Assembly (NCBI GenBank): GCA_905193755.1
Contig: CAJJPX010000001.1
Coordinates: 124,001-188,000, forward strand
From: an uncultured Clostridium sp.
Lineage (GTDB): Bacteria > Bacillota_I > Bacilli_A > RF39 > UBA660
Direction: 5' to 3'
DNA: 64,000 nt
Below the pieces are notes generated by a model that did not search any database, had not been told where the DNA came from, and worked only from the letters and a program-made list of their open reading frames with translations. Both the position numbers and the translations under genes were made by a program. Positions 54,062 through 62,519 of the stretch are shown one piece after another (positions within the stretch are counted from its first letter, which is position 1; every line of letters begins with the position of its first letter).

Positions 54062-54399
54062 ATACTAAATACACCAACACTATGCTTTTCATCATATGAT
54101 TTAAAACAATAATCAAATAAGTCACTATTTTTTAAAGTTAGCTTAATATAATCATTAATACCACTTATTACTACTTTACCATCAAACCTACTAACAACGT
54201 TAGATATCTTGATTATAGAATCAATTCCACTTTTATCAACAAACTTTACACTTGATAAATCTATATTTATTTTATCAAGTGACATCCCAAGAATTATAGG
54301 AATCACCCTACTTTCAAATATTCTAGATGTATCATCATAAAAACTACCATTCAATCTAACAAATAAAATCCCTTTTTTGAACTCAATATTTGTTGTCAT
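54058..54399 (-). CDS. SpoIIAA-like STAS-domain anti-anti-sigma factor
   Basis: 113 residues of a single STAS domain, close to the 117 of SpoIIAA. The key loop reads FVDKSGIDSI. In B. subtilis SpoIIAA it is DSSG with Ser58 phosphorylated; here the equivalent residue is Lys56, and the next Ser (Ser57) is kept. No SpoIIAB kinase gene lies nearby, in line with loss of phosphorylation control. It is translationally coupled to the sigma factor gene. Its partner may be a kinase encoded elsewhere or the membrane protein upstream. Confidence 0.75.
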   Translation of the reverse strand: MTTNIEFKKGILFVRLNGSFYDDTSRIFESRVIPIILGMSLDKINIDLSSVKFVDKSGIDSIIKISNVVSRFDGKVVISGINDYIKLTLKNSDLFDYCFKSYDEKHSVGVFSI

Positions 54400-54401
54400 A
54401 A

Positions 54402-55442
54402 TTAAATATTACTATAATTATTAAATGATTTGTTGCGTTTCGACAAAACTAGATATTTTTTTATTATTAAGAAAATAATCAATATAAGAGAACTACTATA
54501 TAAATATATATTATCCCCAGTTTTAAGATTTTCTATTTCTTTATATTGATACTTAATCAAACAAAGTTCCTTAACACAATCATTAGAATCAGTTATTATT
54601 TTTCCACTTCTATTAACAATAACATAATCATTCATAATAAATCTATAATACTTTCTAAGAGTACTTTCATCTTTAATATATCCTTCATATTCCGTATAAT
54701 AGTCTTTAGTATATTCTCTTTCTAAATCATATGTTTTATATAGTTTATCAGTATATTTATATATTGGAATATATTGATTTCTATAACTTCTCAAATCATT
54801 AATATTTATTTCTAACTTACAAGAATCACACTTATTAAATGTAATCTTTTTACTATAAACATTATATTTATCTATAGACCTATACGATATTTCTATTTGT
54901 TCATCATCACTACTATTATAATAAATTACTATTCTAAATGACTCGTCAAACTCTTTTAAAGCAATTTTAATAGATTTATTTTTATAATTATTATAGTTAT
55001 ACTCTCCATCATATAAATTCTTATAACTTGTTTTATAATCAATCTTAGACGTCTTATTATATATTTCTATTTCAGATATATTTATATCTCCAACTTTATC
55101 AAGAAGTAAACCATCAATATCAGTATCTTTAAAATAATAATCATTAAATTCTAATTTAGAAATTCTTTCTTTATATTTTTTTGGTTCATTCAACATATAA
55201 TTAGTTTCATACTTTATATCAGAAATATCATATTCCATAGAATCATTTATTTCATCAATAATTTTATATTCTATATTTTTTTGAACATCTCTATACCATA
55301 AAAATCTATCCTCCTCTTCTATAAATATTTTATCCTTTACTTTTCCTGGATAAATAGGACTCCATTCACTATATTCATATTCAAAAGCATAACACTCACT
55401 AAATATAAATATAGTTACTAAAATTAAAAATATTTTCTTCAT
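54402..55442 (-). CDS. Secreted/membrane protein, first gene of the STAS-sigma operon
   Basis: 346 residues: a signal peptide (1-19), a large Tyr/Asp/Lys-rich extracellular region with mostly beta character, one C-terminal transmembrane helix (about 315-332) and a short basic cytoplasmic tail. No family is recognised. It is 2 bases from the STAS gene and begins the operon behind the 51-bp shared promoter element. GGAGGG precedes the ATG. A surface sensor feeding the STAS-sigma pair is an attractive but unproven idea. Confidence 0.65.
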   Translation of the reverse strand: MKKIFLILVTIFIFSECYAFEYEYSEWSPIYPGKVKDKIFIEEEDRFLWYRDVQKNIEYKIIDEINDSMEYDISDIKYETNYMLNEPKKYKERISKLEFNDYYFKDTDIDGLLLDKVGDINISEIEIYNKTSKIDYKTSYKNLYDGEYNYNNYKNKSIKIALKEFDESFRIVIYYNSSDDEQIEISYRSIDKYNVYSKKITFNKCDSCKLEININDLRSYRNQYIPIYKYTDKLYKTYDLEREYTKDYYTEYEGYIKDESTLRKYYRFIMNDYVIVNRSGKIITDSNDCVKELCLIKYQYKEIENLKTGDNIYLYSSSLILIIFLIIKKYLVLSKRNKSFNNYSNI

Positions 55443-55452
55443 TCAAACCCTC

Positions 55453-55503
55453 CTATTATTATAGTTAGACATAAATTTAAAAAACACTTCTTTTTTTATA
55501 AAA
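55453..55503 (-). promoter_or_regulatory. Copy B of the shared 51-bp promoter/leader element
   Basis: Nearly identical to 198-248 (about 47 of 51 bases). It lies 10 bases before the start of the membrane protein/STAS/sigma operon. The minus strand has AAGAAGTGTTTTTT and CTAACTATAATAATAG. Its upstream edge overlaps the terminator T-run of the DUF285 gene. Confidence 0.6.
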
Positions 55504-55530
55504 AAAATTAAATTCCGAAGAATTTAATTC
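55497..55530 (-). terminator. DUF285 surface protein gene terminator
   Basis: Arms AATTAAATTC (55506-55515) and GAATTTAATT (55520-55529) with a CGAA loop, followed by a T-run on the minus strand. Confidence 0.7.
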
Positions 55531-57023
55531 TTAACAACAAATGTTAATGTCGTAGGTTTATTCGATGATGCATTAAATTTATCTGCCAATTCTTGATTTT
55601 TAGCATATCCAACTGTTGTTGTACTATATGAAAACATACTATTTAATTCAACATTATCGTTTAATTCAAAACTACTTAAATCAATTTCATCAAGTTCACT
55701 ATATCCAAACATGTATTTCATATCAATAACATTTCTTGTATCAAAATTTGATATATTCAAACTTTTTAATGTCGTACTACTACTACTATAAAACATATGA
55801 TCCATATCAGTTACATTACTTGTATTATATTTACTCAAATCAAGTGAAGAAAGATTTATATTATAAAACATAGAATTCATATCAACTGCACTACTTGTAT
55901 CTAAATCTTCTATACCAATAATTGATGTAGCTTTGCATCCACTAAACATAGCATCCATTTCAGTTACTTTTGAAGTATTAAGACCAGTTAAATTGATAGA
56001 TGAACTCTTAGCACCCATAAACATCCAAGACATACTAGTTACATTACCTGTATCTAAATGACTTAAATCTAAATTAGTTACATTTGTCCCACAAAACATA
56101 CCACCTGTATCTTTAACTTTACTTGAATCTAATTTCGATAAATCTAAAGATTTAGTTGAAGCTCTTGAAAAAGTATGTACCATACTAGTAACATTACTAG
56201 AATCTAAACTACTAATATCTATACTTGTAGCCTTAGAAGATTCAAACATTAAATCCATATTTACTAACGGTTTATCATTAATATAAGCACATATCTTACT
56301 AGTTAAAGCTGTTGTTAAAGAAGTATTAGTAACTTGGGCACTCCATCCATCTTCATCAAAATTCTTATATTCAAATACAGGATTATCATTACTATCATTA
56401 GTAAAAGTATAAGCTTTACTTTTATATCTATAAGTGTATTGACCATTTACATATGTCAATCCTTGTGTAAGTGTATCAGTTGTAGTACAAAAATATGGAT
56501 TAGTATCAACTACAGTAGTAATTTCTTCATACCCTGAAGGAATACTAACATCACCTAAAGTATTTATTTTATATCCTCCACTAATTTTAAATGTCAATGT
56601 CACTTCAGTAGTAGAACTATTATAAATTAATAATTTAATAGAATTAGTTTTTTTACCTAAAACTGAACTACTTGGTAAACTATAATTAGTAACATTTTCA
56701 CTAGTATCTTTAGTTTGGCTAAAATATTTAATTGTTATATTTGAATTTTGTGAATATAACAATTTATAATAAGTTTCAATATCATCCATACTTGTTATAG
56801 TTACATTTGCAACCATAGTACCACTTGGTACACTCAATACATTAGTATTTTCACCATTAATATTTATTGAATACTTAAGTTCACCAATATACATCTCAGC
56901 AGCTCTATGATTACTACTTGTAACCACAAAATGAGAAAGCGAATACATTAAAAGAATACAAACTGCTAAAACAATTGATATAACTCCAATATATTGCTTA
57001 AAATAATCTACTATCTTTTGCAT
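55524..57023 (-). CDS. DUF285 (BspA-like) repeat surface protein
   Basis: A 499-residue protein. An N-terminal membrane anchor (about 12-34) is followed by a beta domain (about 40-150) resembling the decayed protein at 46865-47443, a Cys-flanked linker and about eight DUF285 repeats. The repeats are built on LDLSKLDSSKVKDTGGMF and NVTSMSWMFMGAKS units of roughly 23 residues. These repeats are common in surface proteins of Mollicutes and gut Firmicutes and are linked with adhesion. ATG 57023 is chosen with AGAGGTGA upstream; the frame extending to 57077 lacks a ribosome site. There is no LPxTG motif. Confidence 0.85.
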   Translation of the reverse strand: MQKIVDYFKQYIGVISIVLAVCILLMYSLSHFVVTSSNHRAAEMYIGELKYSININGENTNVLSVPSGTMVANVTITSMDDIETYYKLLYSQNSNITIKYFSQTKDTSENVTNYSLPSSSVLGKKTNSIKLLIYNSSTTEVTLTFKISGGYKINTLGDVSIPSGYEEITTVVDTNPYFCTTTDTLTQGLTYVNGQYTYRYKSKAYTFTNDSNDNPVFEYKNFDEDGWSAQVTNTSLTTALTSKICAYINDKPLVNMDLMFESSKATSIDISSLDSSNVTSMVHTFSRASTKSLDLSKLDSSKVKDTGGMFCGTNVTNLDLSHLDTGNVTSMSWMFMGAKSSSINLTGLNTSKVTEMDAMFSGCKATSIIGIEDLDTSSAVDMNSMFYNINLSSLDLSKYNTSNVTDMDHMFYSSSSTTLKSLNISNFDTRNVIDMKYMFGYSELDEIDLSSFELNDNVELNSMFSYSTTTVGYAKNQELADKFNASSNKPTTLTFVVKN

Positions 57024-57075
57024 ATTCACCTCTATACTATATAACAATATTTTACAAAATTTACAATAATATTTC

Positions 57076-57108
57076 AATAAAAAATAGGTTAATTGCTTAA
57101 CCTATTTA
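57076..57108 (-). terminator. leuS terminator
   Basis: An 11-bp stem pairs AAATAGGTTAA (57082-57092) with TTAACCTATTT (57097-57107), with a T-rich run on the minus strand. Confidence 0.8.
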
Positions 57109-59516
57109 ACTACTATATTAACTATCTTATTAGGAACAACTATTTCTTTTATAATTTCATGTCCTTCAATATGCTTAATAACATTTTCTTGTTCCTTTGC
57201 AACTCTTAACAATTCATCTTTATCTGTATCTTTATTTACACTGAAAGTAGCTCTTAATTTACCATTAACACTTACTGCAATATTAACGGTTTCATCACTA
57301 ATCTTATTTTCATCATAAACTAACCATTCACTCTCACAAATTGGTTTACCCAAATTCAACATTTCATTTAATTCTTCAGTTACATGTGGAGCTATTGGAT
57401 TTAATAATACTAATAATGTTCTATAATCTTTTCTACTAATAGAATCTAATTTATCATAAGCATTAGCTAAGATCATTAATGCACTAACAGCAGTATTATA
57501 ATTCATAGTATCTATGTCTTCAGTAACTTTCTTTATAGTTTTATTAATTAATATCTCTAATGATTTGGTATACTCTTCTTTATCATTTACTTTATCTTTT
57601 AATCTATAAATTTTATCTATAAATCTCTTGCATCCTTTAAGACCATTTTCACTCCAAGCAGCATCTTTTTCATAGTCACCTATAAACATTTCATACGTTC
57701 TTAAAGCATCTGCTCCATAGGCTTTAACCATATCATCTGGATTAACAACATTACCACGAGATTTACTCATTTTTTCATTGTTATCACCTAAAATCATACC
57801 ATGACTAATTCTAGTCCATATCATTTCTTTATGTGGAACAAGACCTATATTATATAAGAATTGTACCCAGAATCTAGCATATAATAAGTGTCTTGCTGTA
57901 TGTTCCATTCCACCATTATACCAGTCTACTCTTTGCCAATATTTCATAGCATCCATTGAAGCAAATTCATGATCATTATGTGGATCCATAAATCTTAAGA
58001 AATACCAACTTGATCCAGCCCAGTTAGGCATAGTATCAGTTTCTCTTTTTGCATCTTCTCCACATTTAGGACATTTACAATTTACCCAATCTTCTATTTT
58101 AGCAAGTGGACTTTGTCCATCTTCAGTAGGTTCATATTCAGCAATATTTGGAAGCAATAATGGTAAATCTTTTTCATCCATTGGTTGCCATCCACATTTT
58201 TCACAATATATCATTGGTATTGGTTCTCCCCAGAATCTTTGTCTTGAGAAAATCCAATCTCTCATTTTATAATTATTTACTTTACGAGCAATACCTCTAT
58301 TAACAAGTTTTTCTGTTATAGCTTCTTTAGCTTCTTCAACAGTCATACCAGTAAACTCTTCACTATTAATAAGTTTATAACCTTTACCTAAATAATCTTG
58401 TTTTTCAAAAGCACATTCATCTATACTTCTTCCATCAATTACTTGAATCATATCTAAATCATGTGCATTCGCATACTCATAATCTCTTTGATCATGAGCA
58501 GGTACAGCCATAACAGCCCCAGTACCATAACTACCTAAAACAAAATCTCCTAGGAATATTGGAACTTCTTTTCCATTAACTGGGTTAATTGCTTTAATTC
58601 CTTCAATCATACATCCAGTCTTTTCTTTATTTAATTCTGTTCTATCCATATTACTCTTCTTAGCTGTTTCTTCAATATACTTTTTAATTTCATCTTGATT
58701 CTTAATTCTTGGCATTAATTCTTTAATAAGTTTTCCATCTGGTGCGATTACAAAGAATGTAATACCATATACTGTTTCAATACAGGTAGTAAATATAGAG
58801 AACTTTCCTCCACCTACTATATCAACATCAAGTTCTACTCCACTACTTTTACCTATCCAATTTATTTGACCTAATTTTACTTTTTCAGCAAAGTTTGTAT
58901 CTTCTAAACCAGTTAACAAATCTTCAGCATAATCACTCATTCTAAGCATCCATTGACTCTTTTCTTTTTGAGTTACTGCTGTTCCACATCTTTCACATAC
59001 TCCACCTGAACTATCTTCATTAGAAAGTACTGTTTTACAAGTAGGACACCAGTTAACAGCAATAGTATCTTTATAAGCCATTCCATGTTTATAAAATTGT
59101 AAGAATTGCCATTGAGTCCATTTATAATACTTAGGATCGCTAGTAGCAAACTCTCTATCCCAATCAAATGAATAACCTAAATTCATCATTTGACCTTTAA
59201 ATGTCTTAATATTTTCTTCTACTGCTTGTTTAGGATGTATATGATTCTTAATAGCATATTGTTCAGCAGGTGAACCAAAACTATCAAATCCCATTGGATA
59301 CAAAACATTATATCCTTGCATTCTCTTTATTCTAGCTTTAGCATCTTGAGCAGTATAACTTCTAACGTGTCCTACATGAAGACCACTACCACTAGGATAA
59401 GGAAATTCTACTAATATATAATAGTGCTTATCACTACCATTATTAACAGCCTTAAATGTTTTATTATCTAGCCAATATTTTTGCCATTTTTCTTCTATAT
59501 TTTTAAAATCATACAT
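57102..59516 (-). CDS. leuS: Leucyl-tRNA synthetase
   Basis: 804 residues of a class Ia synthetase. The HIGH box appears as SGSGLHVGHVRSYTAQD, KMSKS as EKMSKSRGNVVNP, and a zinc-binding CEKCGWQPMDEKDLP is present. The CP1 editing domain is present with GTGAVMAVPAHDQRD intact, but the threonine-rich peptide, TTRPDT in most LeuRS, reads TTCIET (residues 243-248). GGAAGG precedes the ATG. The gene follows a small membrane protein gene and is under T-box control. Confidence 0.97.
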   Translation of the reverse strand: MYDFKNIEEKWQKYWLDNKTFKAVNNGSDKHYYILVEFPYPSGSGLHVGHVRSYTAQDAKARIKRMQGYNVLYPMGFDSFGSPAEQYAIKNHIHPKQAVEENIKTFKGQMMNLGYSFDWDREFATSDPKYYKWTQWQFLQFYKHGMAYKDTIAVNWCPTCKTVLSNEDSSGGVCERCGTAVTQKEKSQWMLRMSDYAEDLLTGLEDTNFAEKVKLGQINWIGKSSGVELDVDIVGGGKFSIFTTCIETVYGITFFVIAPDGKLIKELMPRIKNQDEIKKYIEETAKKSNMDRTELNKEKTGCMIEGIKAINPVNGKEVPIFLGDFVLGSYGTGAVMAVPAHDQRDYEYANAHDLDMIQVIDGRSIDECAFEKQDYLGKGYKLINSEEFTGMTVEEAKEAITEKLVNRGIARKVNNYKMRDWIFSRQRFWGEPIPMIYCEKCGWQPMDEKDLPLLLPNIAEYEPTEDGQSPLAKIEDWVNCKCPKCGEDAKRETDTMPNWAGSSWYFLRFMDPHNDHEFASMDAMKYWQRVDWYNGGMEHTARHLLYARFWVQFLYNIGLVPHKEMIWTRISHGMILGDNNEKMSKSRGNVVNPDDMVKAYGADALRTYEMFIGDYEKDAAWSENGLKGCKRFIDKIYRLKDKVNDKEEYTKSLEILINKTIKKVTEDIDTMNYNTAVSALMILANAYDKLDSISRKDYRTLLVLLNPIAPHVTEELNEMLNLGKPICESEWLVYDENKISDETVNIAVSVNGKLRATFSVNKDTDKDELLRVAKEQENVIKHIEGHEIIKEIVVPNKIVNIVVK

Positions 59517-59518
59517 AA

Positions 59519-59875
59519 TTATTTACCTTCCCTTCTTTTTAAAGTTCTACCAGCTATTTCATATAGTGAATATATAAGAGCTATAATAACTACAAAACTA
59601 ATCAATATAGACCAAACTATACTCTTTATATTAATAACTAAAACAGAACTAAAAGATATAATAAAAGAATTAATAAAAGTTACAACTCTAAGTACAGTTG
59701 TATAATCAGTCTTTTTCATATCTAAATTATATCTTGCAATAAAGATTTTCATCATATCATTCTTACTGAGTTTCTTATACTCTTTTTTATTCTTATTCAG
59801 GAATACAGAATAAACAATAAATACAAGTAAGAATATAAACAAAAAATCATATAAACAACTTAAAAACTTATCCAT
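59519..59875 (-). CDS. Small membrane protein in the T-box-leuS operon
   Basis: 118 residues with one N-terminal and two C-terminal transmembrane helices and a basic cytoplasmic segment between them (KEYKKLSKNDMMKIFIARYNL). No family is recognised. ATG 59875 follows GGAGG by 6 bases; the upstream TTG frame start overlaps that site. It is the first gene after the leucine T-box and is 2 bases from leuS, so it responds to leucine supply. A role in leucine transport is possible, but it is very small for a transporter. Confidence 0.6.
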   Translation of the reverse strand: MDKFLSCLYDFLFIFLLVFIVYSVFLNKNKKEYKKLSKNDMMKIFIARYNLDMKKTDYTTVLRVVTFINSFIISFSSVLVINIKSIVWSILISFVVIIALIYSLYEIAGRTLKRREGK

Positions 59876-59885
59876 AATTTCCTCC

Positions 59886-60075
59886 AAAATAAAAAGGTAA
59901 TACCAAAGGACGAATAAATCGTGGTACCACCTTATTTTATACTCTTAATCTTTATCGCAGAACTGCGTTATTTCTAAAAAAGTAAGTTCAGTATATATTA
60001 TTATTAGTTCACACCTACCACTAACTCTCTTTAAACTTTTCTATACTTACTACTCTTTTCGTCAATCGAAATATG
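59886..60075 (-). ncRNA. T-box leader (leucine, specifier CUU)
   Basis: The minus-strand leader has the stem I elements, a likely specifier CUU (59984-59986, within GAACTTAC), the conserved T-box AAGGTGGTACCACG (59920-59933) and a terminator that pairs the T-box region with TCGTCCTTTGGTATTACCTT before five T (to 59892). Uncharged tRNA-Leu should favour the antiterminator. Confidence 0.9.
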
Positions 60076-60080
60076 TATGT

Positions 60081-60109
60081 ATTATACTACACCTCTGCTA
60101 TATATTCAA
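60081..60109 (-). promoter_or_regulatory. Promoter of the T-box-leuS operon
   Basis: Minus strand: -35 TTGAAT (60104-60109), 17-bp spacer, -10 TATAAT (60081-60086). It lies inside the last codons of the GH31 gene. Confidence 0.6.
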
Positions 60110-62489
60110 GTAACTTTAAGAACATTTTTCTAAATACACTTGGAAGACTTCTCATTCTTCTAATAGCAAATCTCTTATCTTTAATACTTTTATCACTAAA
60201 TAGTATCTTATCTACTTTTTCTTTTAATTCAGTAGTTATATTTAAATCACTAATGATTCCTTCTATATCTTCATTAATAATTCTCTCAGCATTTATCTCT
60301 ATATCTTTACCTTTACAATATACAAATATTTTACTCATAGTTGGTACTTCATCAAATTCTATAACGAAGTCATTATCATCTACATATCTTCTATATGGAA
60401 CATTTACTTCGTCTTTAAATACTTGTACATTCTCTGTAAATTTAGTATTTCTAAATCTTATTTTATAGTTACGAGTTGTTGGTATAACACCTTCTACTCC
60501 TTCTACTGGTTGTATTGATACTGAGAAATCATTTTCTTTGTAGTAGTAATTTATTTCTGTTGTGAAACTTTGTCCTTCTTTATACATTTGACTAGTTCCA
60601 TCATCTTCATATAGTTTATATGTATTACTTCTACCAGGGAATATTTGTATTTCTAAATTCTTTGGATTACTTGTATCATTTATATCATCAGGGTTAAGTC
60701 TTGCTAGTGGTATTATAGCACCAGTTTTAGCATACACCGGATAATCTTCATCTTTATAGAATGTAACATACCTTTTACCACCAGGGAACTTTTTACCAGT
60801 TTTAAAGTCATACCATACTCCATTAGGTAAGAATATCTTATGTACAACTCTATTCATTACGTTATCACGAGGGTCTACTATAGGAGCAACAAATAACTCA
60901 CTACCATAATAAAATTCATTTTTATATAATGGTTCATCATATGTTTCAGGATATTTATAATATAAAGGTTGTATTAATGGAGAACCAAAACTAGAATATT
61001 TCTTAGCTTCACTATATAAATATGGTATCAATCTATGTCTAATTCTTAAATAATCATGAACTATTTTTAATGTTTTAGCATCCCATCTCCATGGCTCTCT
61101 TTTATAATATTTTCCAAATGTACTAGAAAGTCTTAAGATTGGACTATATACACCTAACTGTACATATCTTACATATAGTTCAGAGTCTTCAGTACCACCT
61201 TTAAATCCACCTATATCATGACTCCACCAACTAATACCTATATTAGCTGCAGTACTATTAAAGAATGGTAACATCTTCAAAGTCTTCCAACTTACATTAG
61301 TTTTACCAGAATATAGAATAGAATATCTATGAGGATTAACTCCAAAATTACGACTCATAACAAGTGGTCTCTTAGCTTTATTAATAGCAAGAGTATTATA
61401 TAAATAATAATTCATTACAAAACTTCTAAGAGTATTTTCTTTATTATAATCATCTACCCATAAGAAATCTATGCCTTTATTCATCATCGGAGTAATAATA
61501 CCCTTCATAAATGAATCTATTAATTTATTATCATAAACATTAAGTGGTATATTCTTTCCACTGTCTCTTCCAAGTAAATTAGAAAATGTTTGATAATTCT
61601 CTTCTTCTACACTAATAATACCTTCAGTCTTTATATTAAGACCCATATGTACATGATTATTATGTAAGAAATCACTTAGTGCTACAGTACTTGGAAAACC
61701 AACTTTATTTAAGCTATAACTAAGAGTACTATATTTATTTCTAGTTCTTTCATATTCACCAAGTAACATTACTGATATTGGTAAATCATGTTTTTTAAAA
61801 TTATATATTATTTTTTCTATTTGACTAGAATTATATGCTTCATTTTTATTCCACCATACACCTAAAGCATATCTAGGAATTAGTGGTGGTAAACCAGTTA
61901 AGTTAAAATAATCACGAAGTCCTACTCCAAAGTCATTATTATATATAAATAAGTATGTATCTATATTTTTATAGTTAGGAGCAATAATATTACCATATTG
62001 ATTCAATATTGGTGTTCTAGAGTCATCAAATGTAGTAAATCCATCTAATGAGAATAAACCTTTATCTAAAGTTACACCTCCACCCTTATAATCATCTAAA
62101 CTATAAGCACTTCCTTTAAAGTTTCTTACTTCAGGATGATTAAAATACCAAATTTTTTCAGTACCAATAATACTTACCTTCAAATATTGATCAGGTAAAA
62201 ACTTACTTCCAACATAAGGTTTTTCTTTAACATATTCTATAATAAACTTACTACTTTTAATAACTAATATATTATTATCTTCTTCAACAGTTAACTTAGG
62301 CTTACCAAAACTTCTATTAGTAGCAAAAAAAGTAGGATAATCATTAAATGCACCAGTTTCACTATATTCAAAACGTATTAATGCATCAGATAAAACACTA
62401 ATTCTATATGTTTTACCCATAAATACATATGATGATGGAGTCTTACTCTTAGTCATATCTATATAAAATTGTGAACCAAAATCATACAT
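60087..62489 (-). CDS. Glycoside hydrolase family 31 protein, catalytically altered
   Basis: 800 residues with the GH31 layout: an N-terminal beta sandwich, the (beta/alpha)8 barrel from GVWWNKNEAY onwards and C-terminal beta domains (KLYEDDGTSQMY). The nucleophile region FLWVDDYN keeps its Asp (D346) and SWWSHDIGGF is intact. The acid/base motif SGD is SGK (K396), and the substrate-binding strand that normally reads DIDY is LLGEYE. So it may be a non-hydrolytic carbohydrate-binding member or have an altered mechanism. There is no signal peptide. GGAGG precedes the ATG, 30 bases after the ATPase gene. Confidence 0.85.
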   Translation of the reverse strand: MYDFGSQFYIDMTKSKTPSSYVFMGKTYRISVLSDALIRFEYSETGAFNDYPTFFATNRSFGKPKLTVEEDNNILVIKSSKFIIEYVKEKPYVGSKFLPDQYLKVSIIGTEKIWYFNHPEVRNFKGSAYSLDDYKGGGVTLDKGLFSLDGFTTFDDSRTPILNQYGNIIAPNYKNIDTYLFIYNNDFGVGLRDYFNLTGLPPLIPRYALGVWWNKNEAYNSSQIEKIIYNFKKHDLPISVMLLGEYERTRNKYSTLSYSLNKVGFPSTVALSDFLHNNHVHMGLNIKTEGIISVEEENYQTFSNLLGRDSGKNIPLNVYDNKLIDSFMKGIITPMMNKGIDFLWVDDYNKENTLRSFVMNYYLYNTLAINKAKRPLVMSRNFGVNPHRYSILYSGKTNVSWKTLKMLPFFNSTAANIGISWWSHDIGGFKGGTEDSELYVRYVQLGVYSPILRLSSTFGKYYKREPWRWDAKTLKIVHDYLRIRHRLIPYLYSEAKKYSSFGSPLIQPLYYKYPETYDEPLYKNEFYYGSELFVAPIVDPRDNVMNRVVHKIFLPNGVWYDFKTGKKFPGGKRYVTFYKDEDYPVYAKTGAIIPLARLNPDDINDTSNPKNLEIQIFPGRSNTYKLYEDDGTSQMYKEGQSFTTEINYYYKENDFSVSIQPVEGVEGVIPTTRNYKIRFRNTKFTENVQVFKDEVNVPYRRYVDDNDFVIEFDEVPTMSKIFVYCKGKDIEINAERIINEDIEGIISDLNITTELKEKVDKILFSDKSIKDKRFAIRRMRSLPSVFRKMFLKLLEYIAEV

Positions 62490-62519
62490 AATTTTCCTCC
62501 TACTTTATTTTACTTATTA

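Noticed and set aside
60073..60468. Plus-strand reading frame opposite the end of the GH31 gene and the T-box
   Set aside because: Low-complexity Leu/Ile/Ser composition, antisense to a well-supported gene and overlapping its downstream promoter.
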